Part shown: positions 52,517 to 61,611 of the stretch, one piece after another
Layout: each line of letters starts with the position of its first letter
Numbering within the stretch: position 1 is the stretch's first letter
NCBI GenBank assembly: GCA_011390785.1
Contig: JAABRR010000008.1
Location: forward strand, 72,258 to 136,257
Origin: Sphingobacteriia bacterium
Lineage (GTDB): Bacteria > Bacteroidota > Bacteroidia > Bacteroidales > UBA7960
Direction of reading: 5' to 3'
DNA: 64,000 nt
Translations under genes and position numbers: made by a program
Notes under the pieces: model-generated
Told to the model about the DNA's origin: nothing
Databases searched by the model: none
What the model saw: only the letters and a program-made list of their open reading frames with translations

Positions 52517-54250
52517 ATGAAGAACTTAAAACTTTTGGCTGTATTGCTTATTTCAGCAATCCTTTTTGGTAGTTGCGGATTAAACAAAATGATTAAGGAT
52601 TATGGAGACGGCGTAAGCTTTACTCCGGAGACCAACCCGTTAGAAAATCATGGGGGCAGTGTTGCCGTTAATGTGGACGGGAGTATTAGTGAAAAATATT
52701 TTCACCCAAGAGCTAAAGTTGAGATTACCCCAGTGTTGGTTTATGAAGGTGGAGAAAAAGAACTAAATACTGTTTACTTACGCGGTGAAAAAACAACCGG
52801 AGATGGAGTATTGGTTAATAAAAATGCTACCACCAACTTTTCTTTTGGTGATGAGGTAGATTTTGAAGAAGGTATGGAAGCTTCTGAGCTTTTCCTCAGA
52901 GCCCGCATTTATCGTGAGGGGAAAGAAGATCAGGTGGTAAACCTTCCGGAGGCGAAAATTGCTGACGGTGTTATCAATACATCTCAAAGAATAGAACATG
53001 ACTATGATCTTGCCCTCTCAGCCCATGGCTATGAAAAAGAAACAACAGTTTCTGTAGATGCCAATATTTATTTCGATTACATGAGATCTAACGTAAACTG
53101 GAGATTACCTCTTAACCGTGATTCAGAAAATGCTGCAAAAATTGAAGGCCTTGCAGATTTTATCAAACGCGGATGGGTTATAAAATCTATTGAAGTTAAT
53201 GCATGGGCATCTCCGGAAGGTGAAGTTGCTTACAACGAGAAGCTTTCTGAAGATCGTGCAGAAGCAACAAGAAAATATGTAGATGGTTTATTCACAAGGC
53301 TTGAAAGAGAACTTAAAACAACTATTGAAAGACCTGAGCTTACTGTTGTTGCCAAAGGAGAAGATTTTGATGGTTTCATGACTGTTCTAAATTCTTCTGA
53401 TATACGCGACAAGCAAGCTATTTCTAATATCATTAATTCTCAGTTAGAACCTGCTGAAAGAGAAAGAAGAATTAAGGATATGACTATAATTTATGCCGAG
53501 ATTGAAAAACTTCTGGAGCCTTTGCGTCGTGGCGAAATCGTTATAACATGCTTTGAACCAAAGAAAACCGATGAAGAAATTGCTACTCTGTCGACTTCTA
53601 ACCCTTCAGAACTTGATGTTAAAGAACTTTTATATGCAGCTTCTTTAACTGAAAATGTTGACACAAGATTAGCTATTTACAAATCAGCACAGCAATTATT
53701 TCCACAGGATTTCAGAGGCTTTAACAACGCTGGTTACATCAATATTGAAATGGAAAATATTGATGAGGCTGCGAAGGATCTTGAAAAAGCCAATCAGTTA
53801 GCGCCTAATAATGGTTGCGTTCTTAACAACCTTGGAGTTGTTGCTGCATGGGAAAGTGATATGGAAAATGCACAATCATACTTTGAAGCAGCTCAGGGCC
53901 AAGGAATTAATGTTAATTACAATGTTGGGGCCTTGATGATTCTTAAAGGTGATTATCCTGCAGCTTTAAGCTCATTTGCAGGACGTACCTGCACTCATAA
54001 CGTTGCCCTTGCTCATTTAATGGCAGGAAACGAAGATGCTGCTATGAATAATCTTGAATGTGCAGAAGAAACAGCTCATGTAGCTTATTTGAAAGCAGTT
54101 ATTGGAGCCCGCAAAGGTAACAATACAATGGTATTTGATAATTTAAGAAGAGCCGTTCAACTTAACCCCGAATTAAAAGAAGTTGCTACTAAAGATCGTG
54201 AATTTATTAAACTGTTCCAGGTAGCTGAATTCCAGGAAATGACCAGATAA
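52517..54250 (+). CDS. Outer membrane lipoprotein with OmpA-like and TPR domains
   Basis: The protein has 577 residues with lipoprotein signal LLISAILFGSC (Cys20). A beta-rich N-terminal part (to about 170) is followed by an OmpA-like domain (about 175-265: ANIYFDYMRSNVNW ... EVNAWASPEGEVAYNEKLSEDRAEATRKYV), which may bind peptidoglycan, and TPR repeats from about 385 to 560 (GFNNAGYINIEMENIDEAAK, NNLGVVAAWESDMENAQSYF). Such proteins link the outer membrane to the wall or support complexes such as T9SS; the specific role is unknown. It has its own promoter and a strong terminator. Confidence 0.85.
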   Translation: MKNLKLLAVLLISAILFGSCGLNKMIKDYGDGVSFTPETNPLENHGGSVAVNVDGSISEKYFHPRAKVEITPVLVYEGGEKELNTVYLRGEKTTGDGVLVNKNATTNFSFGDEVDFEEGMEASELFLRARIYREGKEDQVVNLPEAKIADGVINTSQRIEHDYDLALSAHGYEKETTVSVDANIYFDYMRSNVNWRLPLNRDSENAAKIEGLADFIKRGWVIKSIEVNAWASPEGEVAYNEKLSEDRAEATRKYVDGLFTRLERELKTTIERPELTVVAKGEDFDGFMTVLNSSDIRDKQAISNIINSQLEPAERERRIKDMTIIYAEIEKLLEPLRRGEIVITCFEPKKTDEEIATLSTSNPSELDVKELLYAASLTENVDTRLAIYKSAQQLFPQDFRGFNNAGYINIEMENIDEAAKDLEKANQLAPNNGCVLNNLGVVAAWESDMENAQSYFEAAQGQGINVNYNVGALMILKGDYPAALSSFAGRTCTHNVALAHLMAGNEDAAMNNLECAEETAHVAYLKAVIGARKGNNTMVFDNLRRAVQLNPELKEVATKDREFIKLFQVAEFQEMTR

Positions 54251-54269
54251 TAATAATCTGAATTCAATT

Positions 54270-54310
54270 AAAAAAGCCATTTGCAATCTAATTTTGCAAA
54301 TGGCTTTTTT
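54270..54310 (+). terminator. Strong Rho-independent terminator after the OmpA/TPR lipoprotein
   Basis: A 17-bp stem (AAAAAAGCCATTTGCAA pairing with TTGCAAATGGCTTTTTT) with a 7-base loop ends in a T run. It starts 20 bases after the stop codon and isolates the cas6 gene transcriptionally. Confidence 0.93.
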
Positions 54311-54421
54311 ATTGTGCCGGTTTTTTATAGATTAATTTGTATTTATTAGAAATATAAGTAATTTTATGTGTTTAAAAGTGCCTTTAAACAAAAAATAAAT
54401 AAACTATCTCTTTTATTTATC

Positions 54422-55210
54422 ATGCGCTTTAAAATCGATTTTAAATTACCCGGAGAAGGGCCTTACTCAATTCCCTTAAACTACCAAAGAGAAATTTCCT
54501 CATGGATCTATAAAATGCTTCATTTCCAAAACCAGGATTTTAAAAACTGGCTTACTGAAAATAAATACCTTGATAACAATGGTGAATACAAACTATACAC
54601 CTTTTCTGATGTAGATTTTGGCCCTGCAAAATTACAAGGCGAACGAATGATCATTAAAAATAATCAGGCAGTCTTGTACCTGTCTTTTTATGCCCCCAAA
54701 GAAATCACATCTTTTATCATTTCTATTTTCAAAGAACAAGAATTCAAAATTGGCGACTCTACGGGGAAAACTACTATTAAAATTGAAGATTTAAGCGAAA
54801 TTGCAGTACCAGACTTTTCAAAGCTAAATAATAAAGTGGCCTTTTCCTGCATATCACCCATTCTTATTGCAGATCGGGGAAACTCATCAGAAACTTTTTT
54901 ATCGCCGGATGAAAAAGATTTTGATAAGGCATTTTTTAAGAACCTAATGTTTAAATATGCCAATATGGTTAAACATATGAAAGAAAACAGCGGAGGTCTT
55001 GCAAATCTTAGTGATTTAAGGTTTAAACTAACAGGTAAACCCAAAACAAAAATTGTAAAAATTAAATTAGATACCCCTCACCATAAGGCCGTTAAAGGAT
55101 ATATGTTTGACTTTGAAATAAAAGCACCAGTGGAATTGTTAAAAATAGGTTATGATTCAGGTTTTGGAGAGCTAAATGATTTGGGTTTTGGTTGTTGTGA
55201 AGTGAAGTAA
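54422..55210 (+). CDS. cas6: Solitary Cas6-family protein lacking the usual catalytic histidine
   Basis: The start is set at the ATG at 54422 (MRFKIDFKLPGEGPYSIPLN), where Cas6 proteins normally begin; an in-frame GTG at 54368 would add 18 residues. The protein has 262 residues, a normal Cas6 length. The C-terminal glycine-rich loop GYDSGFGELNDLGFGCCEV is almost the textbook Cas6 signature (GYxxGFGExNxLGFG), and the N-terminal ferredoxin-like fold aligns well (IPLNYQREISSWIYK). In Pyrococcus Cas6 the catalytic residues are Tyr31, His46 and Lys52. Here Tyr30 and Lys57 align, but the His position holds Thr45 (NWLTENK instead of xWLHxxx). Cas6 cuts pre-crRNA; this one may only bind RNA or use another residue such as His34. 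No array or other cas gene is in the window. Family certain; activity doubtful. Confidence 0.9.
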   Translation: MRFKIDFKLPGEGPYSIPLNYQREISSWIYKMLHFQNQDFKNWLTENKYLDNNGEYKLYTFSDVDFGPAKLQGERMIIKNNQAVLYLSFYAPKEITSFIISIFKEQEFKIGDSTGKTTIKIEDLSEIAVPDFSKLNNKVAFSCISPILIADRGNSSETFLSPDEKDFDKAFFKNLMFKYANMVKHMKENSGGLANLSDLRFKLTGKPKTKIVKIKLDTPHHKAVKGYMFDFEIKAPVELLKIGYDSGFGELNDLGFGCCEVK

Positions 55211-55279
55211 TATATTTTGCATAAAATCTAACATAAAAAATCCTTTTAGGCAAGTGGCATTTTCTGGGCTTCTTAAAAT

Positions 55280-55319
55280 AAAAATAGATGAAACCATTTA
55301 ATAGGTTTCATCTATTTTT
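55280..55319. terminator. Bidirectional terminator between cas6 and tRNA-Ser
   Basis: AAAAATAGATGAAACC (55280-55295) pairs perfectly with GGTTTCATCTATTTTT (55304-55319) around an 8-base loop, and T runs lie on both strands. It ends the cas6 transcript (plus) and the tRNA-Ser transcript (minus). Confidence 0.88.
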
Positions 55320-55324
55320 TGCAG

Positions 55325-55409
55325 CGGAGAGAGAGGGATTCGAACCCCCGGAGGTGTTACCCTCAACGGTTTTCAAGACCGCCGCAATCGACCACTCTGC
55401 CATCTCTCC
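55325..55409 (-). tRNA. tRNA-Ser (anticodon UGA)
   Basis: The 85-base gene has acceptor GGAGAGA / TCTCTCC, anticodon arm GCGGT-CTTGAAA-ACCGT (anticodon TGA), a long variable arm (TGAGGGTAACACCTCC region) typical of serine tRNAs, and T-arm GGGGGTTCGAATCCCTC. CCA is not encoded. Confidence 0.94.
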
Positions 55410-55414
55410 GGGGG

Positions 55415-55448
55415 CAAAAGTACAAAAAATTATTTTCGACGCAACAAA
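55415..55448 (-). promoter_or_regulatory. Promoter of tRNA-Ser
   Basis: TACTTTTG (55415-55422 as CAAAAGTA on the plus strand) matches TAnnTTTG, and TTTG (55445-55448) lies 22 bases upstream. The tRNA begins 6 bases further on. Confidence 0.58.
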
Positions 55449-55563
55449 TATTTTCATTCTTTTTTAATAACTCTCAGGTTACAAAAAGTCTCTGATAATG
55501 TGCAACTTACTATTAATATATCTGTTTTATCAATAAAAAAAATTCCACCTTTTATATTATCAG

Positions 55564-55571
55564 TAACTTTG
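55564..55571 (+). promoter_or_regulatory. Candidate -7 box of the family 2 glycosyltransferase gene
   Basis: TAACTTTG(CC) is an exact TAnnTTTG match, 87 bases upstream of the ATG at 55659. No -33 element is clear. Confidence 0.4.
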
Positions 55572-55658
55572 CCCCGTTCAAAAAATCAGGTTTGATTGTA
55601 AATCTACATCGCTATTTTACAAAATAATTCTTAAAGGAAACCTATTTTAATTAGTCTG

Positions 55659-56684
55659 ATGATTAAATTGGCAATTGTAATTCTCAACTGGAATGGAAAA
55701 GCATTTATTGATCGCTTTTTACCATCGGTAATTTCGTATTGCCCTGATTTTGCGCAGATATACATCGCAGATAATGGTTCAACAGATGGTTCTTCCGAGT
55801 TAATGGCTGATAAATTTCCTGATATTCCGTTTTTACAGCTTGGAGCAAATTATGGTTATGCAGGGGGTTATAACAGGGCCTTAAAGCAGATTGAATCAAA
55901 GTATTATGTCCTTTTGAATTCAGATATTGAAGTAAGTCGGGGTTGGATTGAACCCATTATAGAAATAATGGACAATGATGATAGTATTGCTGCCTGTCAA
56001 CCAAAAATTCTGGCTTTTAATAATCGAAAAGAGTTTGAGTATGCAGGTGCTGCGGGAGGATTTTTAGACCATTATGGATATCCCTTTTGCCGGGGACGTA
56101 TTTTCAATCATTTAGAGTTAGATGATGGTCAATATAATGATCAAAGAGAAATTTTTTGGGCTAGTGGCGCTTGTATGTTTTTAAGAGCTGACTCTTTCCT
56201 TAAAGCCGGACTATTTGATGAAGATTTTTTCGCTCACATGGAGGAGATCGATCTCTGCTGGAGGCTTAAAAGGCTCAATCAAAAGGTAATATATTGCCCT
56301 AATTCTCGAATATATCATATTGGTGGCGGGACATTGCCAAAAAACAATCCCAGGAAAACTTTCCTGAACTTCCGCAACAGTAATTGGCTATTGGCCAAAA
56401 ATCTCCCAAATACAATCTTTTTCAGGGTTTATCTGGCGCGTATTATTTTAGATTTTTTGGCGGCCATAAAATTTCTTGCAGAAGGAAATTTCAGGGATTC
56501 GTTAGCCGTATTTAGAGCACATTGGGCGGTAATAAAGAAACTACAGGAAAAAAGGCAGGAAGGTAAATCCATACCCTATATGCAGGTTAATAATAGTTAC
56601 AATAGAAGCCTGGTAATAGATTATTTCCTGATGCGAAAAAAGACTTTTGATAGCCTGGCACTATCTGCCTTCAAAAAAATGTGA
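55659..56684 (+). CDS. Family 2 glycosyltransferase (rhamnosyltransferase-like)
   Basis: The protein has 341 residues. The GT-A fold is clear from LAIVILNWNGKAFIDRFL, ADNGSTDGS, LGANYGYAGGYNRAL and the metal/nucleotide motif LLNSDIEV (in place of DxD), followed by the acceptor region WASGACMFLRAD and HMEEIDLCWRLKR. The type is common among rhamnosyl- and related transferases building O-antigen or exopolysaccharide. A C-terminal amphipathic part (about 250-290) may bind the membrane. No other polysaccharide gene is next to it. It is convergent with aroQ. Confidence 0.9.
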   Translation: MIKLAIVILNWNGKAFIDRFLPSVISYCPDFAQIYIADNGSTDGSSELMADKFPDIPFLQLGANYGYAGGYNRALKQIESKYYVLLNSDIEVSRGWIEPIIEIMDNDDSIAACQPKILAFNNRKEFEYAGAAGGFLDHYGYPFCRGRIFNHLELDDGQYNDQREIFWASGACMFLRADSFLKAGLFDEDFFAHMEEIDLCWRLKRLNQKVIYCPNSRIYHIGGGTLPKNNPRKTFLNFRNSNWLLAKNLPNTIFFRVYLARIILDFLAAIKFLAEGNFRDSLAVFRAHWAVIKKLQEKRQEGKSIPYMQVNNSYNRSLVIDYFLMRKKTFDSLALSAFKKM

Positions 56685-56764
56685 TTAATCAGATAATACA
56701 AAATCAATCACAAACAGAATAAATTTTTGATAGTCGGCAGGTTGATTTTTTTTTGCGGATATGG

Positions 56765-57199
56765 TTAATGTAATGGATTGATAAGACTCTCTATAGCAAG
56801 CCTGTAGCCATCTAAACCAAACCCACTGATACTTCCGGTACATGAAGGTGCAATATATGATGTATGCCTGAAATCTTCACGTGCAAAAACATTGGAAATA
56901 TGCACTTCAATTACAGGAGCATTGATTGCAAGAATTGCATCCCCCATAGCTACAGACGTGTGAGTATAACCTCCGGCATTGAGTATAATACCATCGGCTT
57001 TAAATCCCACTTCATGTAATTTGTTGATCAACTCCCCTTCTACATTACTTTGAAAATATGTAATATTGACATTGGGAAAATGCTTTTTGAGTTTTTCAAG
57101 AAAATCATTAAAAAAAGCATTTCCGTAGATGGAAGTTTCTCTCATTCCCAAAAGATTAAGATTTGGGCCATTAATTATTACGATATTTTTCTTTTCCAT
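56765..57199 (-). CDS. aroQ: 3-dehydroquinate dehydratase, type II
   Basis: The start is set at the ATG with first base 57199 (MEKKNIVIINGPNLNLLGMR), giving 144 residues; the longer frame starts at a TTG. Type II motifs are GPNLNLLGMRE, the lid/Tyr loop SIYGNAF, NAGGYTHTSVAMGDAI and EVHISNVFAREDFRHTSYIA. It catalyses step 3 of the shikimate pathway. It lies 150 bases after glpF on the same strand, without functional link to it. Confidence 0.95.
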   Translation of the reverse strand: MEKKNIVIINGPNLNLLGMRETSIYGNAFFNDFLEKLKKHFPNVNITYFQSNVEGELINKLHEVGFKADGIILNAGGYTHTSVAMGDAILAINAPVIEVHISNVFAREDFRHTSYIAPSCTGSISGFGLDGYRLAIESLINPLH

Positions 57200-57349
57200 A
57201 AATTGAATCAATTGTAATGCCAAAATAAATCAGAGCAAAAGTAATCAAATCAAGGATTGAGTCGGCTCCAAAATTACCAATCGCTTTGACGAAAGTGAAT
57301 TTATCTAACACACTGGTATTTTAAATCCAGATAAAAAGATGGTATTCTG

Positions 57350-58093
57350 CTAAATGGTAATTATGCGATATAATAGGGCAGCAAGTATGGCTCCCGCAAC
57401 CGGACCCAAAACAGGTATCCACGCGTAATGCCAGCCACTACTACCTTTACCCTTTATTGGAAGAATATAATGAGCTATTCTTGGGCCCAGATCTCGTGCC
57501 GGATTAATTGCATAACCGGTAGGTCCACCCAACGACATGCCAATTCCTACCACAAGCAAAGCAACAGGCAAGGCACCAAGAGAACCCAAACCTACGACCT
57601 GACCTTCAATCATATCTGCAACAAAACGGGGTTCTGCAATATAAAAAATCACGAATATAAGAATAAAGGTTCCCACAATTTCAGAAACCATATTATAGAA
57701 TTTATTAGGTATAGCCGGCATGGTAGAAAAAACTGCCAGCTTACCATCGGGATCATCAGTGGCATCAAAGTGCGTTTTGAAAACCAGGTAAACAATATTT
57801 GCCCCCAGGAAGGCACCAAAAATCTGGGCAATAACATACCCGGGAACATCCTGCCAGGGAAACAACCCCGCAGCTGCCAGACCTATTGTAACAGCTGGAT
57901 TAATATGCGCCCCTGAATAAGGTCCTGCAACAATTACTGCAATAAAAACCCCTAAACCCCAACCAAAAGCAATATTAACCCAACCTGCACCTTCGGCCTT
58001 TGATTTCTTTAAAATAGAATTGGCAACCACCCCGCCACCCATGATAAAAAGAATGGCAGTTCCAATAACTTCATAAATTAATGCATTTTCCAT
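57350..58093 (-). CDS. glpF: Aquaglyceroporin, glycerol uptake facilitator
   Basis: The protein has 247 residues and six membrane helices with both NPA boxes (AHINPAVTIG and AINPARDLGP). The Asp after the second NPAR is typical of glycerol facilitators rather than water-only channels. It brings glycerol across the inner membrane; the adjoining glpK traps it as glycerol 3-phosphate. It is 94 bases downstream of glpK on the same strand. Confidence 0.92.
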   Translation of the reverse strand: MENALIYEVIGTAILFIMGGGVVANSILKKSKAEGAGWVNIAFGWGLGVFIAVIVAGPYSGAHINPAVTIGLAAAGLFPWQDVPGYVIAQIFGAFLGANIVYLVFKTHFDATDDPDGKLAVFSTMPAIPNKFYNMVSEIVGTFILIFVIFYIAEPRFVADMIEGQVVGLGSLGALPVALLVVGIGMSLGGPTGYAINPARDLGPRIAHYILPIKGKGSSGWHYAWIPVLGPVAGAILAALLYRIITI

Positions 58094-58187
58094 CTCTTAA
58101 TTTATTAATTCAATTACAAACAGGGAGTTTAGTCATTTATTTTTAAGTGAAAAATTGCACGATCTTCAATAATTAATTATTGATGAA

Positions 58188-59675
58188 TCAGACCCATGCC
58201 TTGGCTCTCTTTATTGCATCAGCCCATTTGGTTTTCATCGCTTTGGTATCAGATGGTTTCAACTGGGGTTCAAACTTTTTATCAATTTGCCATTGTTTCT
58301 TAATCTCGTCTATGCTTTCCCAGAAACCGGTTGCCAGCCCTGCAAGATATGCAGCACCCAGGGCTGTTGTTTCAATTATTCTGGGCCTTGCAACGGTAGT
58401 ATCGATAATGTCAGACTGGAACTGCATAAGTAAATTATTTGCTGAAGCTCCCCCATCAACCCTTAATTCTTTAACTTTAAGACCAGTATCTTTTTCCATC
58501 ACATTGAGCACATCCATGGTTTGGAAAGCTATACCTTCAAGAGCTGCGCGGGCTATATGAGCACTGGTTGTTCCGCGACTAATTCCAATCATGAGTCCAC
58601 GGGCATATTGATCCCAATAGGGGGCACCCATACCCGTAAAACTTGGCACGAGGTATAAATCACCTGAATCTTTAACTTTTGATGCCAGGGCTTCTACTTC
58701 TGACGAAGATTTAATGATGCCCAAACCATCTCTCAACCATTGCACTACCGCACCTCCAATAAAAATGCTACCTTCAAGGGCGTAAGTTGTTTTGCTATTA
58801 ATTTGCCAGGCAATGGTGGTAACCAGGTTATTCTTTGAAATAAAAGGTTTTTCACCCGTGTTGATTAAAATGAAACAACCTGTTCCATAGGTATTTTTAA
58901 CCATCCCTTCATCCACACACATCTGCCCAAACAGAGCTGCCTGCTGATCCCCGGCAATTCCGGCTATAGGAACTTTGGATGCAAAAAATGTAGTATTGGA
59001 ATGGTCATACACTTCGCTGGAAGATTTTACCTGAGGCATTATGGACCTGGGTATATCCATCAGCTGAAGCATTTCGTCATCCCAATCGAGTTTTGTAATA
59101 TTATATAACATTGTACGACTGGCATTGGTAACATCGGTAACATGAGTGCGACCCTGAGTAAGTTTCCATATTAACCATGTATCTACAGTACCAAAGGCCA
59201 ACTCGCCTTTTTCTGCTTTTTCCCGGGCGCCTTCTACGTTATCCAAAATCCATTTTATTTTGGTCCCACTAAAATAAGCATCTATAACCAATCCCGTTTT
59301 TTCTCTGATCTTTTCTGCCAGACCCCTTTCTTTCAGCTCATCGCAGTATCCAGAAGTTCTTCTATCTTGCCATACTATTGCGTTATAAACAGGATTCCCG
59401 GTTCGCTTATCCCATACAATAGTAGTTTCGCGTTGGTTGGTAATACCAATTCCAGCAACATAAGTGCCGTTAATACCAAGTTTCGACATTGCCTCGGCAG
59501 CCACAGAAACCTGGGACGACCAAATTTCGTTGGGGTCATGTTCTACCCAGCCGGTTTGTGGGAAAATCTGATTAAATTCCTTCTGGGCAACAGATCGAAT
59601 GTTCCCTGACTTATCGAAAAGCAATGCTCTTGAGCTGGTAGTCCCCTGATCTAGGGCTAAAATAAATTTCTCCAT
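58188..59675 (-). CDS. glpK: Glycerol kinase
   Basis: The protein has 495 residues, standard size. FGGY-kinase motifs are present: [14 protein letters not shown] at the N-terminus, [27 protein letters not shown], and the signature [13 protein letters not shown] followed by [20 protein letters not shown]. It phosphorylates glycerol with ATP to sn-glycerol 3-phosphate. Second gene of a glpD-glpK-glpF run (gaps 102 and 94 bases). Confidence 0.97.
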   Translation of the reverse strand: MEKFILALDQGTTSSRALLFDKSGNIRSVAQKEFNQIFPQTGWVEHDPNEIWSSQVSVAAEAMSKLGINGTYVAGIGITNQRETTIVWDKRTGNPVYNAIVWQDRRTSGYCDELKERGLAEKIREKTGLVIDAYFSGTKIKWILDNVEGAREKAEKGELAFGTVDTWLIWKLTQGRTHVTDVTNASRTMLYNITKLDWDDEMLQLMDIPRSIMPQVKSSSEVYDHSNTTFFASKVPIAGIAGDQQAALFGQMCVDEGMVKNTYGTGCFILINTGEKPFISKNNLVTTIAWQINSKTTYALEGSIFIGGAVVQWLRDGLGIIKSSSEVEALASKVKDSGDLYLVPSFTGMGAPYWDQYARGLMIGISRGTTSAHIARAALEGIAFQTMDVLNVMEKDTGLKVKELRVDGGASANNLLMQFQSDIIDTTVARPRIIETTALGAAYLAGLATGFWESIDEIKKQWQIDKKFEPQLKPSDTKAMKTKWADAIKRAKAWV

Positions 59676-59777
59676 ACTATATTGATTTACAATTCTTTAA
59701 AATAATCCGGTAAGGCTTTAATAAAAAAGAGCAACTATTTGGCAAGTTGTATTTACACTGAAATTGAATTTAGAAAA

Positions 59778-61367
59778 CTAGTTTTCTGAAGTTTTAAACT
59801 TATCACAACAAACATAATTGTTGGCAACTTTCAGAAAATCTTTTACTTGTTGTTCTTCCCAGGCTTTGTCCTTTCCTAATTCAGAAGCAATAACAGATGC
59901 AACCTGTGGTGCTATGCGCATAGATTCAGGTGCATTGAGGAACAAACATCGGATTCTTCGCGATATAACATCTTCTACACTGCGGGCCATTTCATTTCTA
60001 ACAGCCCATACAACCTGTGCTTTAATCAACTGCAAAGTCTCACTGATAACTTCATCGAGACCGGCTTCTGATTTTGCCAGTTCAAGGATTCGCTCTTTGT
60101 CGGTTCCATAAATATACAAAGGATCATTAAGATCAATATTTTCTTTGTATCCATGAATTTTTAGATTCTTGGTTTTGGAAGGTGTTACCTGCCAATTTTT
60201 AACCTGCTCAATTTTCTTTACCATATCCTGGGCCATCCTTCTGAAAGTGGTCCATTTTCCGCCAACCATGGTGAATAGCTGTGATTCAGACACTACGATT
60301 TTATGGCTTCGCGAAATTTCTTTTGTTTTTGATGAACCGGCTTTAGGAGCTGCGAGTGGACGCAATCCGGCGAAAATACTCAATACATCCTGTCGTTTGG
60401 GTGCTTTGATAAGGTAGCGACCGGATGTATCCAGAATAAATTTAATTTCTTCCTCCAATGCAACAGGTTCAAGCAATGCACTTTCTACGGGTGTATCCGT
60501 AGTGCCCACAACTACTTTGTTGTGCCACGGTACAGCAAATAACACACGGCCATCATCAGTTTTAGGTATCATAATGGCATGATCGCCAGGCAGAAAAGAT
60601 TTGTCGAGAACTACATGAACTCCCTGGCTGGGTCTGATGGTTTTATCAGCACCTGGTTTGTCAAGTTGCAATATTTGATCAGCAAAAACACCGGTTGCAT
60701 TAACAATAGCTTTTCCTTTGGCTGTATATTCCTTTTCTGTTTCAGTATCCTGAAAAACAACACCATCAGCAATTCCTTCGGCATTTTTTGTCAAACTTTT
60801 TACTGCCATATAGTTCAACACATAAGCACCATGCTCCACAGCAGTTTGCAACACATTAACCGCCATGCGGCTATCATCAAACTGGCCATCATGATAAACT
60901 ACTCCTGCTGTAATTCTCTCAGGCTGAATTGTTGGTATTTTTTCCAAAGCTTTTTTCTTGGAAACCCAGTGAGAACTCCCGATGCTGTAAGTTCCAGCCA
61001 GTAAATCATAGAGTTTCAGGCCAATGGTAAATTTTAATTCATCAAACCAACCAAATGTTGGAATAACGAAAGATTGATTCTTTGCCAGATGCGGTGCATT
61101 TCGAAGCAGGCGTCCCCGTTCAACACATGCCTCTCTTACCAGTGCAATATCGCCCTGAGCAAGATAACGCACCCCACCATGCAATAACTTAGTACTCTTA
61201 CTGGAAGTAGATTTGGTAAAATCGGACTTTTCGAGCAACAAAGTTTTGTAGCCTTTCACAGATGCTTCCAGAGCAATACCGACACCTGTTGCGCCCCCAC
61301 CAATTATAATAATATCATATTGATCTTTAAATTGATCAACCTGCTCTAAAATTTTATCGCGTTGCAT
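59778..61367 (-). CDS. glpD: Glycerol-3-phosphate dehydrogenase, FAD-dependent (aerobic type)
   Basis: The protein has 529 residues from the ATG with first base 61367 (MQRDKILEQVDQF); ATGs at 61391 and 61397 would add 8-10 residues and cannot be excluded. FAD-binding motif DIIIIGGGATGVGIALEAS lies at the N-terminus; further family blocks are TKLLHGGVRYLAQGD, NATGVFADQI and VGTTDTPVES, with a C-terminal helical domain (about 385-520). It oxidises glycerol 3-phosphate to dihydroxyacetone phosphate and feeds electrons to quinone at the inner membrane. It is the first gene of the glycerol run and is divergent from the DeoR-type regulator. Confidence 0.95.
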   Translation of the reverse strand: MQRDKILEQVDQFKDQYDIIIIGGGATGVGIALEASVKGYKTLLLEKSDFTKSTSSKSTKLLHGGVRYLAQGDIALVREACVERGRLLRNAPHLAKNQSFVIPTFGWFDELKFTIGLKLYDLLAGTYSIGSSHWVSKKKALEKIPTIQPERITAGVVYHDGQFDDSRMAVNVLQTAVEHGAYVLNYMAVKSLTKNAEGIADGVVFQDTETEKEYTAKGKAIVNATGVFADQILQLDKPGADKTIRPSQGVHVVLDKSFLPGDHAIMIPKTDDGRVLFAVPWHNKVVVGTTDTPVESALLEPVALEEEIKFILDTSGRYLIKAPKRQDVLSIFAGLRPLAAPKAGSSKTKEISRSHKIVVSESQLFTMVGGKWTTFRRMAQDMVKKIEQVKNWQVTPSKTKNLKIHGYKENIDLNDPLYIYGTDKERILELAKSEAGLDEVISETLQLIKAQVVWAVRNEMARSVEDVISRRIRCLFLNAPESMRIAPQVASVIASELGKDKAWEEQQVKDFLKVANNYVCCDKFKTSEN

Positions 61368-61611
61368 AATGATTTTCTTTTTTAGATTCATACACATTTT
61401 CAGGTTGCAATATTAAAATAAAAATACCTATTATGCAAATAATTGAAACTTTTTTCTTTCGTTTCCTTTCCTTTTTTTGTAATTTTATGCCATAAAATGT
61501 CAAACAAAAAGTTTACGAAACATATTTAAGAACACATCATTTTCAAAAGAGTACCTAAAAACTAATTTCATTCTTATATTTTAGAGGTTTGAAAAAATAA
61601 AAACATCTGCC

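Noticed and set aside
55280-55319. Hairpin with GGTTTCAT/ATGAAACC arms beside cas6, considered as a leftover CRISPR repeat
   Set aside because: It occurs once, is a perfect stem flanked by A and T runs, and lies exactly where both cas6 and tRNA-Ser transcripts should end. A terminator explains it fully.
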